A stretch of DNA of 64,000 nt from Burkholderia arboris (GCF_902499125.1 NZ_CABVPX010000007.1:1-64000); one strand, 5' to 3'; positions 1 through 8,817 are shown, counted from the stretch's first letter. Notes: generated from the letters alone by a model not told the origin. Numbers and translations: made by a program.

Positions 1-1
1 C

Positions 2-109
2 GCGCCGGTGCCGATCGTCGCGCTGCCGGGCGCCGGCCCGTGCGCGGCGTCGGGCACGGCCGCGCTGCCGTCGCCGTTGCTGAACTCGCAGCTGCGCTGC
101 GCGCCGTGA
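2..109 (+). CDS. C-terminal end of an unidentified gene (5' truncated by window edge)
   Basis: The frame opened at base 2 stays open for 35 codons, almost all ending in G or C, and stops with TGA at 107-109. The codon bias is what a real Burkholderia gene would show. The visible tail ends ...LLNSQLRCAP. It lies 37 bp upstream of the phospholipase C and on the same strand, so the two could be co-transcribed. I do not recognise the family from this fragment. Confidence 0.4.
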   Translation, partial: APVPIVALPGAGPCAASGTAALPSPLLNSQLRCAP

Positions 110-146
110 CGCGCGCGCCTTTCCGGGACGACATTCCTTCTCGATC

Positions 147-2285
147 ATGACCTCCATCGACCGCCGTTCGTTTCTCCGTGCCGCTGCTGCCGGCACGGCC
201 TTCTCGATGTTCCCGCCGGCGATCCGGCGCGCGCTCGCGATTCCCGCCAACAACCAGACGGGGACGATCAACGACGTCCAGCACGTCGTGATCTTCATGC
301 AGGAAAACCGCTCGTTCGATCATTATTTCGGCACGATGCCCGGCGTGCGCGGCTTCGGCGACCGCCTGACGATCCCGCAACCGGGCGCCGCCTCGGTCTG
401 GCAGCAGAACGACGGCAAGCGCCCGGTGCTGCCGTTCTATCTCGACAGCACGAAGGGCAATGCGCTGCTCGTCGGCGGCGCGCACTCGTGGACCGATTCG
501 CATTCGGCGTGGGACAACGGCCGGATGACCGCATGGCCCGCGTCGAAGGGCGATGCGTCGATGGGCTACCTGCGCCAGTCCGACTTGCCGTTCCACTTTG
601 CTCTCGCCAATGCGTTCACCGTGTGCGACGCGTACCACTGCTCGCTGCACGGCGGCACGAACTCGAACCGGATCTTCCTGTGGACCGGCACCAACGGCCC
701 GACGGGCTCGAACACGGCCGTCGTGAACAATGACGGATGGGACGGCCTCGGTTCGTCGAAGACCGGCCTCACGTGGACGACCTACCCGGAGCGCCTGCAG
801 GCGTCGGGCGTGAGCTGGAAGGTCTACCAGAACATGCCGGACAACTACACCGACAACCCGCTCGCGGGCTTCGCGACGTTCCGCAAGGTCAACGAGACCG
901 TGCCCGGTTCGCCGAACGCGCCGTACACGCCTGCGATGGAGGCGCTGTCGCCGCTGTACAAGGGAATCGGCAACACGATGCCCGACGGCGGTTTCCTGCA
1001 GTCGCTCGCCGACGACATCGCGGCGAACCGGATGCCTCAGGTGAGCTGGATCGTGTCGCCGACCGCGTACTGCGAGCACCCGGGCGCCTCGACGCCGGGG
1101 CAGGGCGCGTACTACCTGCAGCGCCTGCTCGACACGCTGACCGCGAATCCGGATGTGTGGAGCAAGACCGTGCTGTTCGTGAACTACGACGAGAACGACG
1201 GCTTCTTCGATCACATGCCGCCGCCGAATCCGCCGTCGCGCAACCCGGACGGCACGTATGCGGGCAAGTCGACCGTGACCACGCAGTACGAGTACTTCAC
1301 GTTGCCGAACCCGCCCGGCGATTCGTCGCCGCTCGCGCCGGACGGCCGTCCGTACGGGCCCGGCCCGCGCGTGCCGATGTTCGTCGTGTCGCCGTGGAGC
1401 ACGGGCGGCTGGGTCAACTCGGAAGTGTTCGACCATACGTCGGTATTGCGCTTTCTCGAGCAGCGCTTCGGCGTGCAGGAACCGAACATCAGCCCGTGGC
1501 GCCGCGCGGTGTGCGGCGACATGACGTCGGCGTTCAACTTCAAGAATCCCAACGGCAACCCGACGACGTCGCTGCCGGCGCCGACCAAGGCCGCGGCCGA
1601 CGCGCAGCACGTGCAGCAGGCGCTGATGGGCGCGGTGCCCGTGCCGTCGGTCGCGTTGCAGCAGATGCCGGTGCAGCCGCAGGGCACGCGGCCGTCGCGT
1701 GCGTTGCCGTACGAGCTGCATACGAGCGCGAGCGCCGACGTGTCGGGCGGCCTGCTGTGGCTCACGTTCAGCAACACGGGCGCGGTCGGCGCGGTGTTCC
1801 ATGTGTACGACAAGCTGCATCTCGATCGTGCGCCGCGCCGCTTTACGGTCGAAGCGGGCAAGCAGTTGTCGGATGCGTGGCGCGTCGTGGCCGACGACGC
1901 GGGCAGCTACGACCTGTGGGTGCTCGGGCCGAACGGCTTCCTGCGCGAATTCCAGGGCAACGTCGCGAAGGCCGCGAGCGGGCCCGTGCCGGAGATCCGC
2001 GTGTGCTACGACCCGGCGAACGACGCGGTGTACCTGACGATCATGAACGTCGGCAACGCGGCGAGCCAGGTCACGGTCACGTCGAACGCATACCGCACCG
2101 ACGGCCCGTGGCGCTATGCAGTGCCGGCCGGGATGCAGGTCGAGCCGTACTGGACGCTCGCCGCGTCGAGCGGCTGGTACGACTTCACGCTGGCGGCCGA
2201 GAACGGCCTCGTGCGCCGCTTCGCGGGCCGCGTCGAGACCGGCCGGGACAGCATCAGCGATCCGGCGATGGGCGTGTCCAGCTGA
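147..2285 (+). CDS. Phosphocholine-specific phospholipase C, Tat-exported
   Basis: This 712-residue protein matches the usual length of the non-haemolytic/haemolytic phospholipase C family of Pseudomonas and Burkholderia, which cleaves phosphatidylcholine (and in some members sphingomyelin) to diacylglycerol and phosphocholine outside the cytoplasm. The N-terminus has a twin-arginine signal (DRRSFLRAAAAG, residues 5-16). The phosphoesterase domain begins with the family motif MQENRSFDHYFG at about residues 51-62 and runs to about 430, with the conserved EHPGAS and NYDENDGFFDH stretches. Two repeats of the C-terminal DUF756-type domain follow (about 520-605 and 615-700). The start is the only ATG in front of the Tat motif. 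It is followed by two consecutive terminators, so it is likely monocistronic or the last gene of a unit. Substrate range cannot be told from sequence. Confidence 0.95.
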   Translation: MTSIDRRSFLRAAAAGTAFSMFPPAIRRALAIPANNQTGTINDVQHVVIFMQENRSFDHYFGTMPGVRGFGDRLTIPQPGAASVWQQNDGKRPVLPFYLDSTKGNALLVGGAHSWTDSHSAWDNGRMTAWPASKGDASMGYLRQSDLPFHFALANAFTVCDAYHCSLHGGTNSNRIFLWTGTNGPTGSNTAVVNNDGWDGLGSSKTGLTWTTYPERLQASGVSWKVYQNMPDNYTDNPLAGFATFRKVNETVPGSPNAPYTPAMEALSPLYKGIGNTMPDGGFLQSLADDIAANRMPQVSWIVSPTAYCEHPGASTPGQGAYYLQRLLDTLTANPDVWSKTVLFVNYDENDGFFDHMPPPNPPSRNPDGTYAGKSTVTTQYEYFTLPNPPGDSSPLAPDGRPYGPGPRVPMFVVSPWSTGGWVNSEVFDHTSVLRFLEQRFGVQEPNISPWRRAVCGDMTSAFNFKNPNGNPTTSLPAPTKAAADAQHVQQALMGAVPVPSVALQQMPVQPQGTRPSRALPYELHTSASADVSGGLLWLTFSNTGAVGAVFHVYDKLHLDRAPRRFTVEAGKQLSDAWRVVADDAGSYDLWVLGPNGFLREFQGNVAKAASGPVPEIRVCYDPANDAVYLTIMNVGNAASQVTVTSNAYRTDGPWRYAVPAGMQVEPYWTLAASSGWYDFTLAAENGLVRRFAGRVETGRDSISDPAMGVSS

Positions 2286-2323
2286 CGGGCGCCGGCCGCA
2301 CGGCCGGTGCCGCATCACCGGGT

Positions 2324-2359
2324 GCCGCCGGCGCGCCGACCCGCGCCGGCGGCTTTTGT
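2324..2359 (+). terminator. Rho-independent terminator of the phospholipase C gene
   Basis: A perfect 11-bp GC stem (GCCGCCGGCGC at 2324-2334 with its complement at 2343-2353) is followed by TTTTGT. It lies 38 bp after the phospholipase stop codon. Confidence 0.8.
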
Positions 2360-2393
2360 GCGCGGCCCCGCGTTGGCGAGGCCGCGCGTTTTT
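2360..2393 (+). terminator. Second, tandem terminator
   Basis: An 8-bp perfect stem (GCGCGGCC at 2360-2367, GGCCGCGC at 2380-2387) is followed by GTTTTT. It directly abuts the preceding terminator, giving two stems in series between the phospholipase and the HAD gene. Confidence 0.65.
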
Positions 2394-2425
2394 CATTCCT
2401 CCCTGCTCACACGACGCTTCATTCG

Positions 2426-3112
2426 ATGACGCAACTCGCGCTTTTCGATCTCGACCTTACCCTCATTCCGTTCGACAGCGACCAGGCCTGGGGCCGTTTC
2501 ATGGTCGAGCACGGCCTCGTCGACGCGGCCGAATTCGACCGCATCGACGCTGCATTCGCGGCCGGCTATGCGGCCGGCACGCTCGACATCCACGCGCACC
2601 TGTGCAACATGCTCGCGCCGCTCGCCCGCTATTCGCGCGAACGGCTCGCGCACTGGCACGCGTGCTTCATGGCCGACGTCGTGCGGCCGGCGATCTCGCC
2701 GGCGGCGCTCGATCTCGTACGCCATCATCGCGCGCGCGGGGACCTGTGCTGCGTCGTCACCGCGACGAACGCGTTCATCACGCGGCCGATCGCGCAGGCG
2801 TTCGGCATCGACGCGCTGATCGCGTGCGAGCTGGAGACCGTCGACGGGCAGCCCGGTTCGCGCTATACGGGGCGGCCGGCCGGCGTGCCGAGCTATCGGG
2901 AAGGGAAGATCGTGCGCACCGATGCGTGGCTCGCGTCTCTTGGCCTCGCGTGGCCGGATTTCGAACGCAGCTGGTTCTACAGCGATTCGCACAACGACGT
3001 GCCGCTGCTCGAGAAAGTCACCGACGCGGTTGCCACCAATCCGGACGAACGGCTGCGTGCGCTCGCGACGGCGCGCGGCTGGCGGATCGTCGAGCTGTTC
3101 GAAACCGTGTGA
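2426..3112 (+). CDS. HAD-superfamily phosphatase, subfamily IB (SerB-like)
   Basis: This 228-residue cytoplasmic hydrolase has the four HAD motifs: nucleophile loop LFDLDLTLIPFDSD (residues 5-18), motif II VVTATNAF (about 110-117), a basic residue in YREGKIV (motif III) and the acidic motif IV YSDSHNDVPLL (about 192-202). Subfamily IB includes phosphoserine phosphatases and related small-molecule phosphatases; the exact substrate is unknown. The ATG at 2426 puts the first HAD motif at residue 5, as usual; the frame stays open far upstream only because it overlaps the phospholipase in another frame. It is convergent with the LysR gene that ends 15 bp downstream. Confidence 0.88.
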   Translation: MTQLALFDLDLTLIPFDSDQAWGRFMVEHGLVDAAEFDRIDAAFAAGYAAGTLDIHAHLCNMLAPLARYSRERLAHWHACFMADVVRPAISPAALDLVRHHRARGDLCCVVTATNAFITRPIAQAFGIDALIACELETVDGQPGSRYTGRPAGVPSYREGKIVRTDAWLASLGLAWPDFERSWFYSDSHNDVPLLEKVTDAVATNPDERLRALATARGWRIVELFETV

Positions 3113-3127
3113 GCGTGCGCCACGTCG

Positions 3128-4015
3128 CTATGCGCGTGCGAGCGGACGTTCGTCGCGGCGTTCGACGTTCGCCATGAACGCGGTGATCAGCCGCGTATCG
3201 GCGCGCGCGCCGAGGTAGTACAGATACTCGTGCATCGGCGGCAAGTCGTCGGCGATCGCGATCGCGCGCAGCTCCGGATGCGCGCCGACCTCGCCGCGCG
3301 GCATCAGCGTGCAGCCCATGTCGTGCCGCACGGCTTCGCGGATTGCTTCCCGGCTGCCGAGTTCGATCGCGTTCGCGGGCACGCCGATGCCCGCGTGCTT
3401 CAGCACGTGCTCCATCAGCGCACGCGTGCGCGAGCCCGCCTCGCGCAGCAGCAACGTCTGCCCGGCCAGCGCCGCGAGCGCGACCGACTCGCGCACGGCG
3501 AGCGAATGCGAACGGTGCACGACCAGCACGAGCGGATCGTTCGCGATCGTGTGCCGCACGAAGCGCGGATCGTCGTCGCGCTGCGACGACACCGCGACGT
3601 CGACACGAAAATCGACGAGCGCATCGAGCACCTGCTGCGAGTTGCCGATCTCGATGCTGATCTTCACGGCCGGATACTGGCGGCGGAACGCGGCGATCGC
3701 GGGCAGGATGTAGAACGGGCCGGTCGTGCCGACGCGCAGGTTGCCCGTGTGCAGTTCGCGCTCGTTGCGCAGCGCGAAATCGATGTCGTTCTCCATCTGC
3801 AGCATCTGGCCGATCATCGGCATCAGCGACGCACCGGCATCGCTGAGATCGAGGCGGTTGCCGCGGCGATGGAACAGCTCGACTCCGTAGTGGCGTTCGA
3901 GCTGCTGGATCCGCGACGTGATCGTCGGCTGGCTTACGTCGAGGCGCTTCGCGGCCGCGGTCACGCTTCCCTGGCGGGCGGTTTCGTAGAAGGCGGCGAG
4001 AAGCAGGGCAAGCAT
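3128..4015 (-). CDS. LysR-type transcriptional regulator
   Basis: This 295-residue protein has the N-terminal winged helix-turn-helix of LysR proteins (LAAFYETARQGSVTAAAKRL..SQPTITSRIQQLE, residues 6-43) and a C-terminal effector-binding domain of normal length. It is convergent with the HAD gene and head-away from the cupin/binding-protein unit, with about 120 bp between it and the cupin stop codon. No neighbouring target is obvious: the genes upstream of its promoter are transcribed in the same direction. Effector unknown. Confidence 0.9.
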   Translation of the reverse strand: MLALLLAAFYETARQGSVTAAAKRLDVSQPTITSRIQQLERHYGVELFHRRGNRLDLSDAGASLMPMIGQMLQMENDIDFALRNERELHTGNLRVGTTGPFYILPAIAAFRRQYPAVKISIEIGNSQQVLDALVDFRVDVAVSSQRDDDPRFVRHTIANDPLVLVVHRSHSLAVRESVALAALAGQTLLLREAGSRTRALMEHVLKHAGIGVPANAIELGSREAIREAVRHDMGCTLMPRGEVGAHPELRAIAIADDLPPMHEYLYYLGARADTRLITAFMANVERRDERPLARA

Positions 4016-4136
4016 GGCGGCACACGGGACGGGACGACCGGAACTTACCGGCCGCGCGTGTCAATTCCGTGTCATTGCCGTGCAGGTGCGTGGCAAATTG
4101 GGGTGCAATGTTGCGTGTGCCGGGCGCTGCCGCTGC

Positions 4137-4508
4137 TTATTCCGCCGGCTGCTCGTCGTACGCGACGAAGATCTTGCGCGTGCGTTCGACCACTTCCCAT
4201 GTGCCGCGAAAGCCTGGCGGAATCACGAAGCGGTGGCCGGTGCGAACGGTCTTCCGGTTGCCCTCGGCGTCGGTGATCACGGAGGTGCCTTCCAGGATCT
4301 CGCAGTACTCCGCTTCCGTATAGGCGACACGCCAGCATCCGGGCGTGCTTTCCCAGATGCCGGTCGAGAAACGCCCGCACGGACTCGCGAAACCCGGGGT
4401 GAGCGTCTGAAGCGGATCTCCCGAGATCAGCTTGTCGGGCGACACGCGGTACTGCGTCGGCGCGCCGCTCGGGCGGAGCGCATCGGTAATCAATGAAACG
4501 TCGATCAT
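4137..4508 (-). CDS. Cupin-domain protein (DUF861 type)
   Basis: This 123-residue protein is made of a single cupin barrel of the ureidoglycine-aminohydrolase-like class: the segment CEILEGTSVITDAEGN..VRTGHRFVIPPGFRGTWEV (about residues 68-108) is the hallmark of that family. The first ATG that gives a normal N-terminus (MIDVSLITDALRP) is at 4508. It lies 77 bp downstream of the polyamine-type binding protein on the same strand, so the two probably form a unit. Small DUF861 cupins often sit beside amine or amino acid catabolic genes; the reaction is not known. Confidence 0.8.
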   Translation of the reverse strand: MIDVSLITDALRPSGAPTQYRVSPDKLISGDPLQTLTPGFASPCGRFSTGIWESTPGCWRVAYTEAEYCEILEGTSVITDAEGNRKTVRTGHRFVIPPGFRGTWEVVERTRKIFVAYDEQPAE

Positions 4509-4585
4509 GATGGTCAGGTTGCGTCGAATTGAAATGAACGCGCCGACGGCGCGTTCGCATGATTGCATGGTTGAGGGCGGCGTGG

Positions 4586-5704
4586 TCAGTTGCCGGTTTT
4601 CAGTTGCTGCCACAGGCGGTTCTCGAGTCGCGCGATGTCCGCCGAGCGCGGCTTCGACAGCGTCATCCGGTCGAGCACGTCGGCGGTCAGATACACGTTC
4701 GGATCATGCGCGATGGCCGGCGTCACGTACTGATGGGCCGCCTTGTTGGCGCTCGGATAGTAGATCTCGTTGGTGATGTCCGCGTTGACCTTCGGATCCT
4801 GGATGTAGTTGATCCACTGCAGCGCGGCTTCCGGATGCGGCGCATCCTTCGGAATCGCCATCACGTCGAACCACAGGATGCCGCCTTCCTTCGGGTTCGC
4901 GTAGCGGATCTCGTAGCCGCGCTTCGCTGCCACCGCTTCGCGTCGCGCGACGCTGACGTCGCCCGACCAGCCGAGCACGACACACACGTCGTTGTTCGCG
5001 AGATCGTTGTTGTAGCCCGACGAGTTGAACTGCGTAATGTACGGGCGCACCTTCTTCAGCATGTCGAATGCCGCGTGATAGTCGGCCGGGTTCTTGCTGT
5101 TCGGGTCCTTGCCGATGTACTGGAGCGCGGCTGCAAACACGTCGTCCGGCGCATCGAGAAACGATACGCCGCAGCTTTTCAGCTTCGACACGTTGGCCGG
5201 ATCGAACACCAGCGCCCAACTGTCGAGCGGAGCGCCGTCGCCGAGTGCTTTCTTGACCGCCTGCACGTTGTAGCCGACACCGTCCGTGCCGTAGGCCCAC
5301 GGCACGCCGTACTGGTTGCCCGGATCCGATTCGGCGATCTTCTTCATCAACGCGGGATCGAGGTTCGCGAGATTCGGCAGCTTCGTCTTGTCGAGCTTCT
5401 GGTACACGCCGGCCTGGATCTGCCTGGCCATGTAGTTCGACGTCGGCACGACGATGTCGTAGCCGGAACTGCCGGCCAGCAGTTTGGACTGCAGCGTGTC
5501 GTCGCTGTCGTAGACGTCGTAGCGTACGTGCACGCCGGTTTGCTTCTGGAAGTCCGGAATCGTCGTTTTCGCAATGTACTCGGACCAGTTGTAGACGTTC
5601 AGTTCGGCGTCAGCCGCGCGGGCCGGCGACACCGACAGCGGCGCGAAGGCCGCAACGGTCGCGATGGCAACGGGGAAGGCGAGACGAAATACGCGGACGA
5701 TCAT
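4586..5704 (-). CDS. Periplasmic polyamine (putrescine/spermidine)-type ABC substrate-binding protein
   Basis: This 372-residue protein has a Sec signal peptide ending in PARA (about residue 28) and then the PotF/SpuD hallmark LNVYNWSEYIAKTTIPDFQKQTG. Length and the later VVLGWSGDV and PYGVPWAYGTDGVGYN-like stretches fit the family. The start at 5704 has a good ribosome-binding site (GGAG). No ATP-binding or permease genes lie in the window next to it, so it is an orphan binding protein that must borrow a transporter or act as a sensor partner. It is divergent from a LuxR-type regulator 271 bp away. Confidence 0.9.
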   Translation of the reverse strand: MIVRVFRLAFPVAIATVAAFAPLSVSPARAADAELNVYNWSEYIAKTTIPDFQKQTGVHVRYDVYDSDDTLQSKLLAGSSGYDIVVPTSNYMARQIQAGVYQKLDKTKLPNLANLDPALMKKIAESDPGNQYGVPWAYGTDGVGYNVQAVKKALGDGAPLDSWALVFDPANVSKLKSCGVSFLDAPDDVFAAALQYIGKDPNSKNPADYHAAFDMLKKVRPYITQFNSSGYNNDLANNDVCVVLGWSGDVSVARREAVAAKRGYEIRYANPKEGGILWFDVMAIPKDAPHPEAALQWINYIQDPKVNADITNEIYYPSANKAAHQYVTPAIAHDPNVYLTADVLDRMTLSKPRSADIARLENRLWQQLKTGN

Positions 5705-5975
5705 GGTCACTCCCTTTCGGAACGAAGGCGGCGCACTGCGTGGCGCAGGCGCGCCGCGGGTCGGTCGACGAGGCGCGCGGCGGCGCGCTTCGACCTGCGG
5801 ACGCGCCGACGGGCCTCGCCGGATATCGGGAATGACTCTATTCGGCGGCCATCGGGATGTCTGTCCATGAAATCCGTACAGCGAGGCCGCGTGACGCACC
5901 GGAACGCGGCGCGAGGGAATTGGCAACGTACTTTTGGCGTGGTAACGGTAGGCGTCCCAATCCCCCGTGCATCGT

Positions 5976-6833
5976 ATGACCGACCATGACGCCGCCGCGA
6001 CGATCGATATCCAGCTGGGCCAGCTCGTGTTCATGTCCGACGCGCTCTCGGCCGTGGCCGGCGCGATCGGATCGCCGGATTTCGTCGCGGTCGTGTTCGA
6101 GAACCTGACGCGCATCGTCGATTGCGATTCCATTCATCTGGATTACGAAGACGAGTCGCTGCTCGACCGCCGGGTCGGCTGGATCGGCAGCTACGGCACC
6201 TATCCCGACCAGATCGAGCGCACGATGACGCGCTATTACCGCGATTTCGCACAGGTCGACACGACGTTCGACTGCATCCGCGGCGAACGCGATACGCAGT
6301 TGCTGCAGTTGTCGACGCTGCGGTTGAACCCCGAGATCCGGTGCGCGTTTTACGACACCGAGGACATTCACGACGAATGCGTGGTCACGTATCGCGTGGA
6401 CGAGCTGACCTATGCGTTGTCGGTGTGCCGCGCGCGCCGGCTGCCGCCGTTTTCGCTGAAGGAGCTGAGTGTCGTCCGGCACGTCGCGCTGATCGTGTTG
6501 CCGCTCGCGGTCGCGCATCGGCGCATTGCCGGCGACCGTCCGGCCGGTGCGGATGTGCACGCGCCGCGCCCACCGGGAAGCGGGACCGCGCAGCGATTGA
6601 ACGACGTGTTCGAAAAGCTGACGTCCCGCGAATCGGAGGTGTGCGCACGGCTCATTCGCGGCCGGAAAACGCAGGATATCGCGCACGAACTCGGCATCCG
6701 GCCGTCGTCGATCGATACCTACGCGCGGCGTGCGTTCGCGAAGCTCGGTATCGAGTCGCGCCGACAGCTGCTGAATCTGCTCGTCGATCATGACGCGCTC
6801 GACGCGTCATCGGCACGGAGAGGCGATGCGTGA
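5976..6833 (+). CDS. LuxR-family transcriptional regulator
   Basis: This 285-residue protein has a C-terminal LuxR/GerE helix-turn-helix (LTSRESEVCARLIRGRKTQDIAHELGIRPSSIDTYARRAFAKLGIESRRQL, about residues 215-265). The N-terminal 200 residues do not match the acyl-homoserine-lactone domain and lack a receiver aspartate pattern, so it is not an obvious quorum or response regulator. I chose the ATG at 5976; an in-frame GTG three codons upstream is also possible. Its divergent position to the polyamine-type binding protein suggests that it controls that unit. Confidence 0.85.
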   Translation: MTDHDAAATIDIQLGQLVFMSDALSAVAGAIGSPDFVAVVFENLTRIVDCDSIHLDYEDESLLDRRVGWIGSYGTYPDQIERTMTRYYRDFAQVDTTFDCIRGERDTQLLQLSTLRLNPEIRCAFYDTEDIHDECVVTYRVDELTYALSVCRARRLPPFSLKELSVVRHVALIVLPLAVAHRRIAGDRPAGADVHAPRPPGSGTAQRLNDVFEKLTSRESEVCARLIRGRKTQDIAHELGIRPSSIDTYARRAFAKLGIESRRQLLNLLVDHDALDASSARRGDA

Positions 6834-6875
6834 TCGCCATGTGCGCACACGCCACGCAATCGGCGGGAGAGCCGC

Positions 6876-7499
6876 TTGAGCGTCGCATGGGACGGCATCA
6901 CGGGCGCCGGCGTGCTCGGCGGCGCGCAGGTCGCGAGCCGGCACGCGTTGGCCGACGCGGCACGCGACGGCGACTGGTCGACGATGCTCGACCGCGTGAC
7001 GCAACAGCCTGGCCTCATCAACGCGACGCGACGCGACGCGACGCGACACGACGCGACACGACACGACACGACACGACACGACACGACACGGCCGGGCGGG
7101 ACGTCGCTTGATGCGCCATTGCATCGGGCTGCTTGCGGCGGGGCGCCGGAAGGGGGCGTCACCGAACTGCTGCGGCTCGGCGCGTGGCGCGTGCTGCGCG
7201 ACGCACGACGCGAGCGCGCGGTCGATATCGCGGCGCAGCGCGGGCATCGGCATCTGGCCGGGTTGCTGACGCCGCAGCCGCGACGCTTCATGCCCGGCGA
7301 TACGCTGCGCGCCACCCAGCGCCATTTCCACGACACGATCGTCGGCCGCATTTCGCGCCGGTATATCGATGCACTGCGTCTGCCCGAACTCGATGCGCAG
7401 GCCGGACAAACAGGATTCGCGGTGCCCGGCATGTACGGCGGCTTCGGCTATGCGCTGCGCACGGACGGCGAGGCGTCCGTGCTCGTGTCGGAGCGCTGA
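6876..7499 (+). CDS. Ankyrin-repeat-type protein interrupted by a pentanucleotide repeat; C-terminus truncated
   Basis: The reading frame encodes ankyrin-like helices: ADAARDGDWSTMLDRV (about residues 27-42), then DAPLHRAACGGAPEGGVTELLRLGA and AVDIAAQRGHRHLAGLL (about 78-131), followed by a domain ending FAVPGMYGGFGYALRTDGEASVLVS. A 70-bp run of a 5-bp unit (7021-7090) is translated in the middle as ATRRD/ATRHD/TTRHD pentapeptides. TGA at 7497-7499 ends the frame, but the same frame after it reads GRVVGGSGQRHEIAANG, which resembles the expected family C-terminus. I therefore think the last segment was cut off by a Trp-to-stop change. It is either a shortened protein or an early pseudogene; function unknown. 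Confidence 0.55.
   Translation: MSVAWDGITGAGVLGGAQVASRHALADAARDGDWSTMLDRVTQQPGLINATRRDATRHDATRHDTTRHDTTRPGGTSLDAPLHRAACGGAPEGGVTELLRLGAWRVLRDARRERAVDIAAQRGHRHLAGLLTPQPRRFMPGDTLRATQRHFHDTIVGRISRRYIDALRLPELDAQAGQTGFAVPGMYGGFGYALRTDGEASVLVSER
7021..7090 (+). repeat. Pentanucleotide microsatellite (ACGCG/ACACG), 14 units, inside a coding sequence
   Basis: Fourteen tandem 5-bp units run without interruption. The first five are ACGCG, then ACACG and ACGCG alternate once, and the last seven plus are ACACG. Because five is not a multiple of three, gain or loss of a single unit shifts the reading frame of the ankyrin-type gene that contains it. The gradient from ACGCG to ACACG suggests repeated slippage from an original GC-rich seed. 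Confidence 0.95.
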
Positions 7500-7719
7500 G
7501 GCCGCGTGGTCGGTGGCTCGGGCCAGCGGCACGAGATCGCCGCGAACGGCTGCGCGCGGGTCGGCGCGGGGTTCGTCCGATGCCGCCGATCATCCCGTTG
7601 CGCTCAAAACTGTTTTGGCGATTCGCGCCTTCCACGGGCGACACCGGCCGCCGATACTGCGACGCAAGACATTTCGCGAGACCTGTCCCGCATTGACCGT
7701 CTCGCCTTCGGAGCAGTGG

Positions 7720-8631
7720 ATGAAAGGCATGAAAATATTCGTGACGGGCGCAAGCGGCTATATCGGCGGTTCGGTGGCCGCGCGGCTCGTCTCGGCCGGA
7801 CACGTCGTCACCGGCTTGACGCGCGACGGCGACAACGCCGCGAAACTCGCGGCGGCCGGCATCATGCCGGTCGTCGGCACGCTCGACGACACGGCGCTGC
7901 TGCATGCGTTCGCGCGCGACGCGGATTGCGTCGTCAACGCGGCGAGCAGCGATCACCGCGAGGCCGTCGAGGCGATCGTCGCGGCGCTGAGCGGCTCGGG
8001 CAAGACGTTCCTGCATACGAGCGGCACCAGCGTGATTGCGGACGATGCGCGGGGCGCGCATGCCAATGCCGCCGTGTTCGACGAAACGACGCCGATCGTC
8101 ACCCCGGCGAAGGCCGAACGCCACGCGATCGACCGGCTCGTGATGTCGGCCGCGAGCCTGGGCATCCGCTCGGCGGTAATCTGCAACAGCATGATCTACG
8201 GCGACGGCCTCGGCATCCGCCGCGACAGCGCGCAGCTGCCGCTGCTCGCGGCCGTCGCGCGCGATGCCGGCGCGGTGCGCGTGATCGGCAAGGGGTTGAA
8301 CCGCTGGTCGAACGTGCACGTCGACGATGTCGCCGACCTGTATCTGCGCGCGATCCATGCTGCATCGCCCGGTGCGTTCTACTTCGCGGAAAACGGCGAA
8401 GCATCGTTCGCGGAAATCGGCCATGCGCTGGCCGAGCGGCTCGGCTTGCCGTCCGTCGTCGAATGGGATGTGGCCGATGCAGCGCAGGTGCTCGGTCATT
8501 CGCGTGCGCATTTCTCGCTCGCATCGAACAGCCGCGTGAAGGCGCTGCGTGCGCGGCAGGAACTCGGGTGGGCACCGCAGCACGGCGCGATGCTCGACTG
8601 GATCCGCGACGAGATGCCCGTCGCGGCCTGA
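7720..8631 (+). CDS. NAD(P)-dependent extended SDR / NmrA-like oxidoreductase
   Basis: This 303-residue protein starts with the Rossmann motif KIFVTGASGYIGGSVAARLVSAGHVVTGLTR (residues 4-35) and contains an atypical-SDR pattern further on (YGDGLGIRRDS; HVDDVADLYLRA). Such proteins reduce small carbonyl substrates or act as redox sensors in the cytoplasm. A second in-frame ATG at 7729 is equally possible as start. The LysR gene 186 bp downstream on the same strand may control it. Confidence 0.85.
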   Translation: MKGMKIFVTGASGYIGGSVAARLVSAGHVVTGLTRDGDNAAKLAAAGIMPVVGTLDDTALLHAFARDADCVVNAASSDHREAVEAIVAALSGSGKTFLHTSGTSVIADDARGAHANAAVFDETTPIVTPAKAERHAIDRLVMSAASLGIRSAVICNSMIYGDGLGIRRDSAQLPLLAAVARDAGAVRVIGKGLNRWSNVHVDDVADLYLRAIHAASPGAFYFAENGEASFAEIGHALAERLGLPSVVEWDVADAAQVLGHSRAHFSLASNSRVKALRARQELGWAPQHGAMLDWIRDEMPVAA

Positions 8632-8817
8632 CGCCGCCGCCTCGCCTGGTCTGATGAAAACACGCGTTCGCCCTCCGGCTTCATTCCGGATTGTTCGGAC
8701 AATATTCGCCGCGCATTATTGAATCGAAATCAACTGTGATTCGCGCCCGCGCCCGCTTATCAAACCGGCGCGGCGGCACTATCGTGACGGTTCCTGAAAC
8801 TGCCGATACTGCCGACC

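Noticed and set aside
737..3112. A 791-codon plus-strand open frame running from within the phospholipase gene into the HAD gene
   Set aside because: The first two thirds lie in a different phase from the phospholipase and are Arg/Ala-rich shadow translation. Only the part from 2426 is the real HAD gene.
4559..5989. A 476-codon plus-strand frame antisense to the polyamine binding protein
   Set aside because: Antisense shadow of a well-supported PotF-type gene; no ribosome-binding site or family motif.
7021..7090. A CRISPR array or iteron origin
   Set aside because: The unit is only 5 bp with no spacers, and the tract lies in a translated reading frame; it is a microsatellite.
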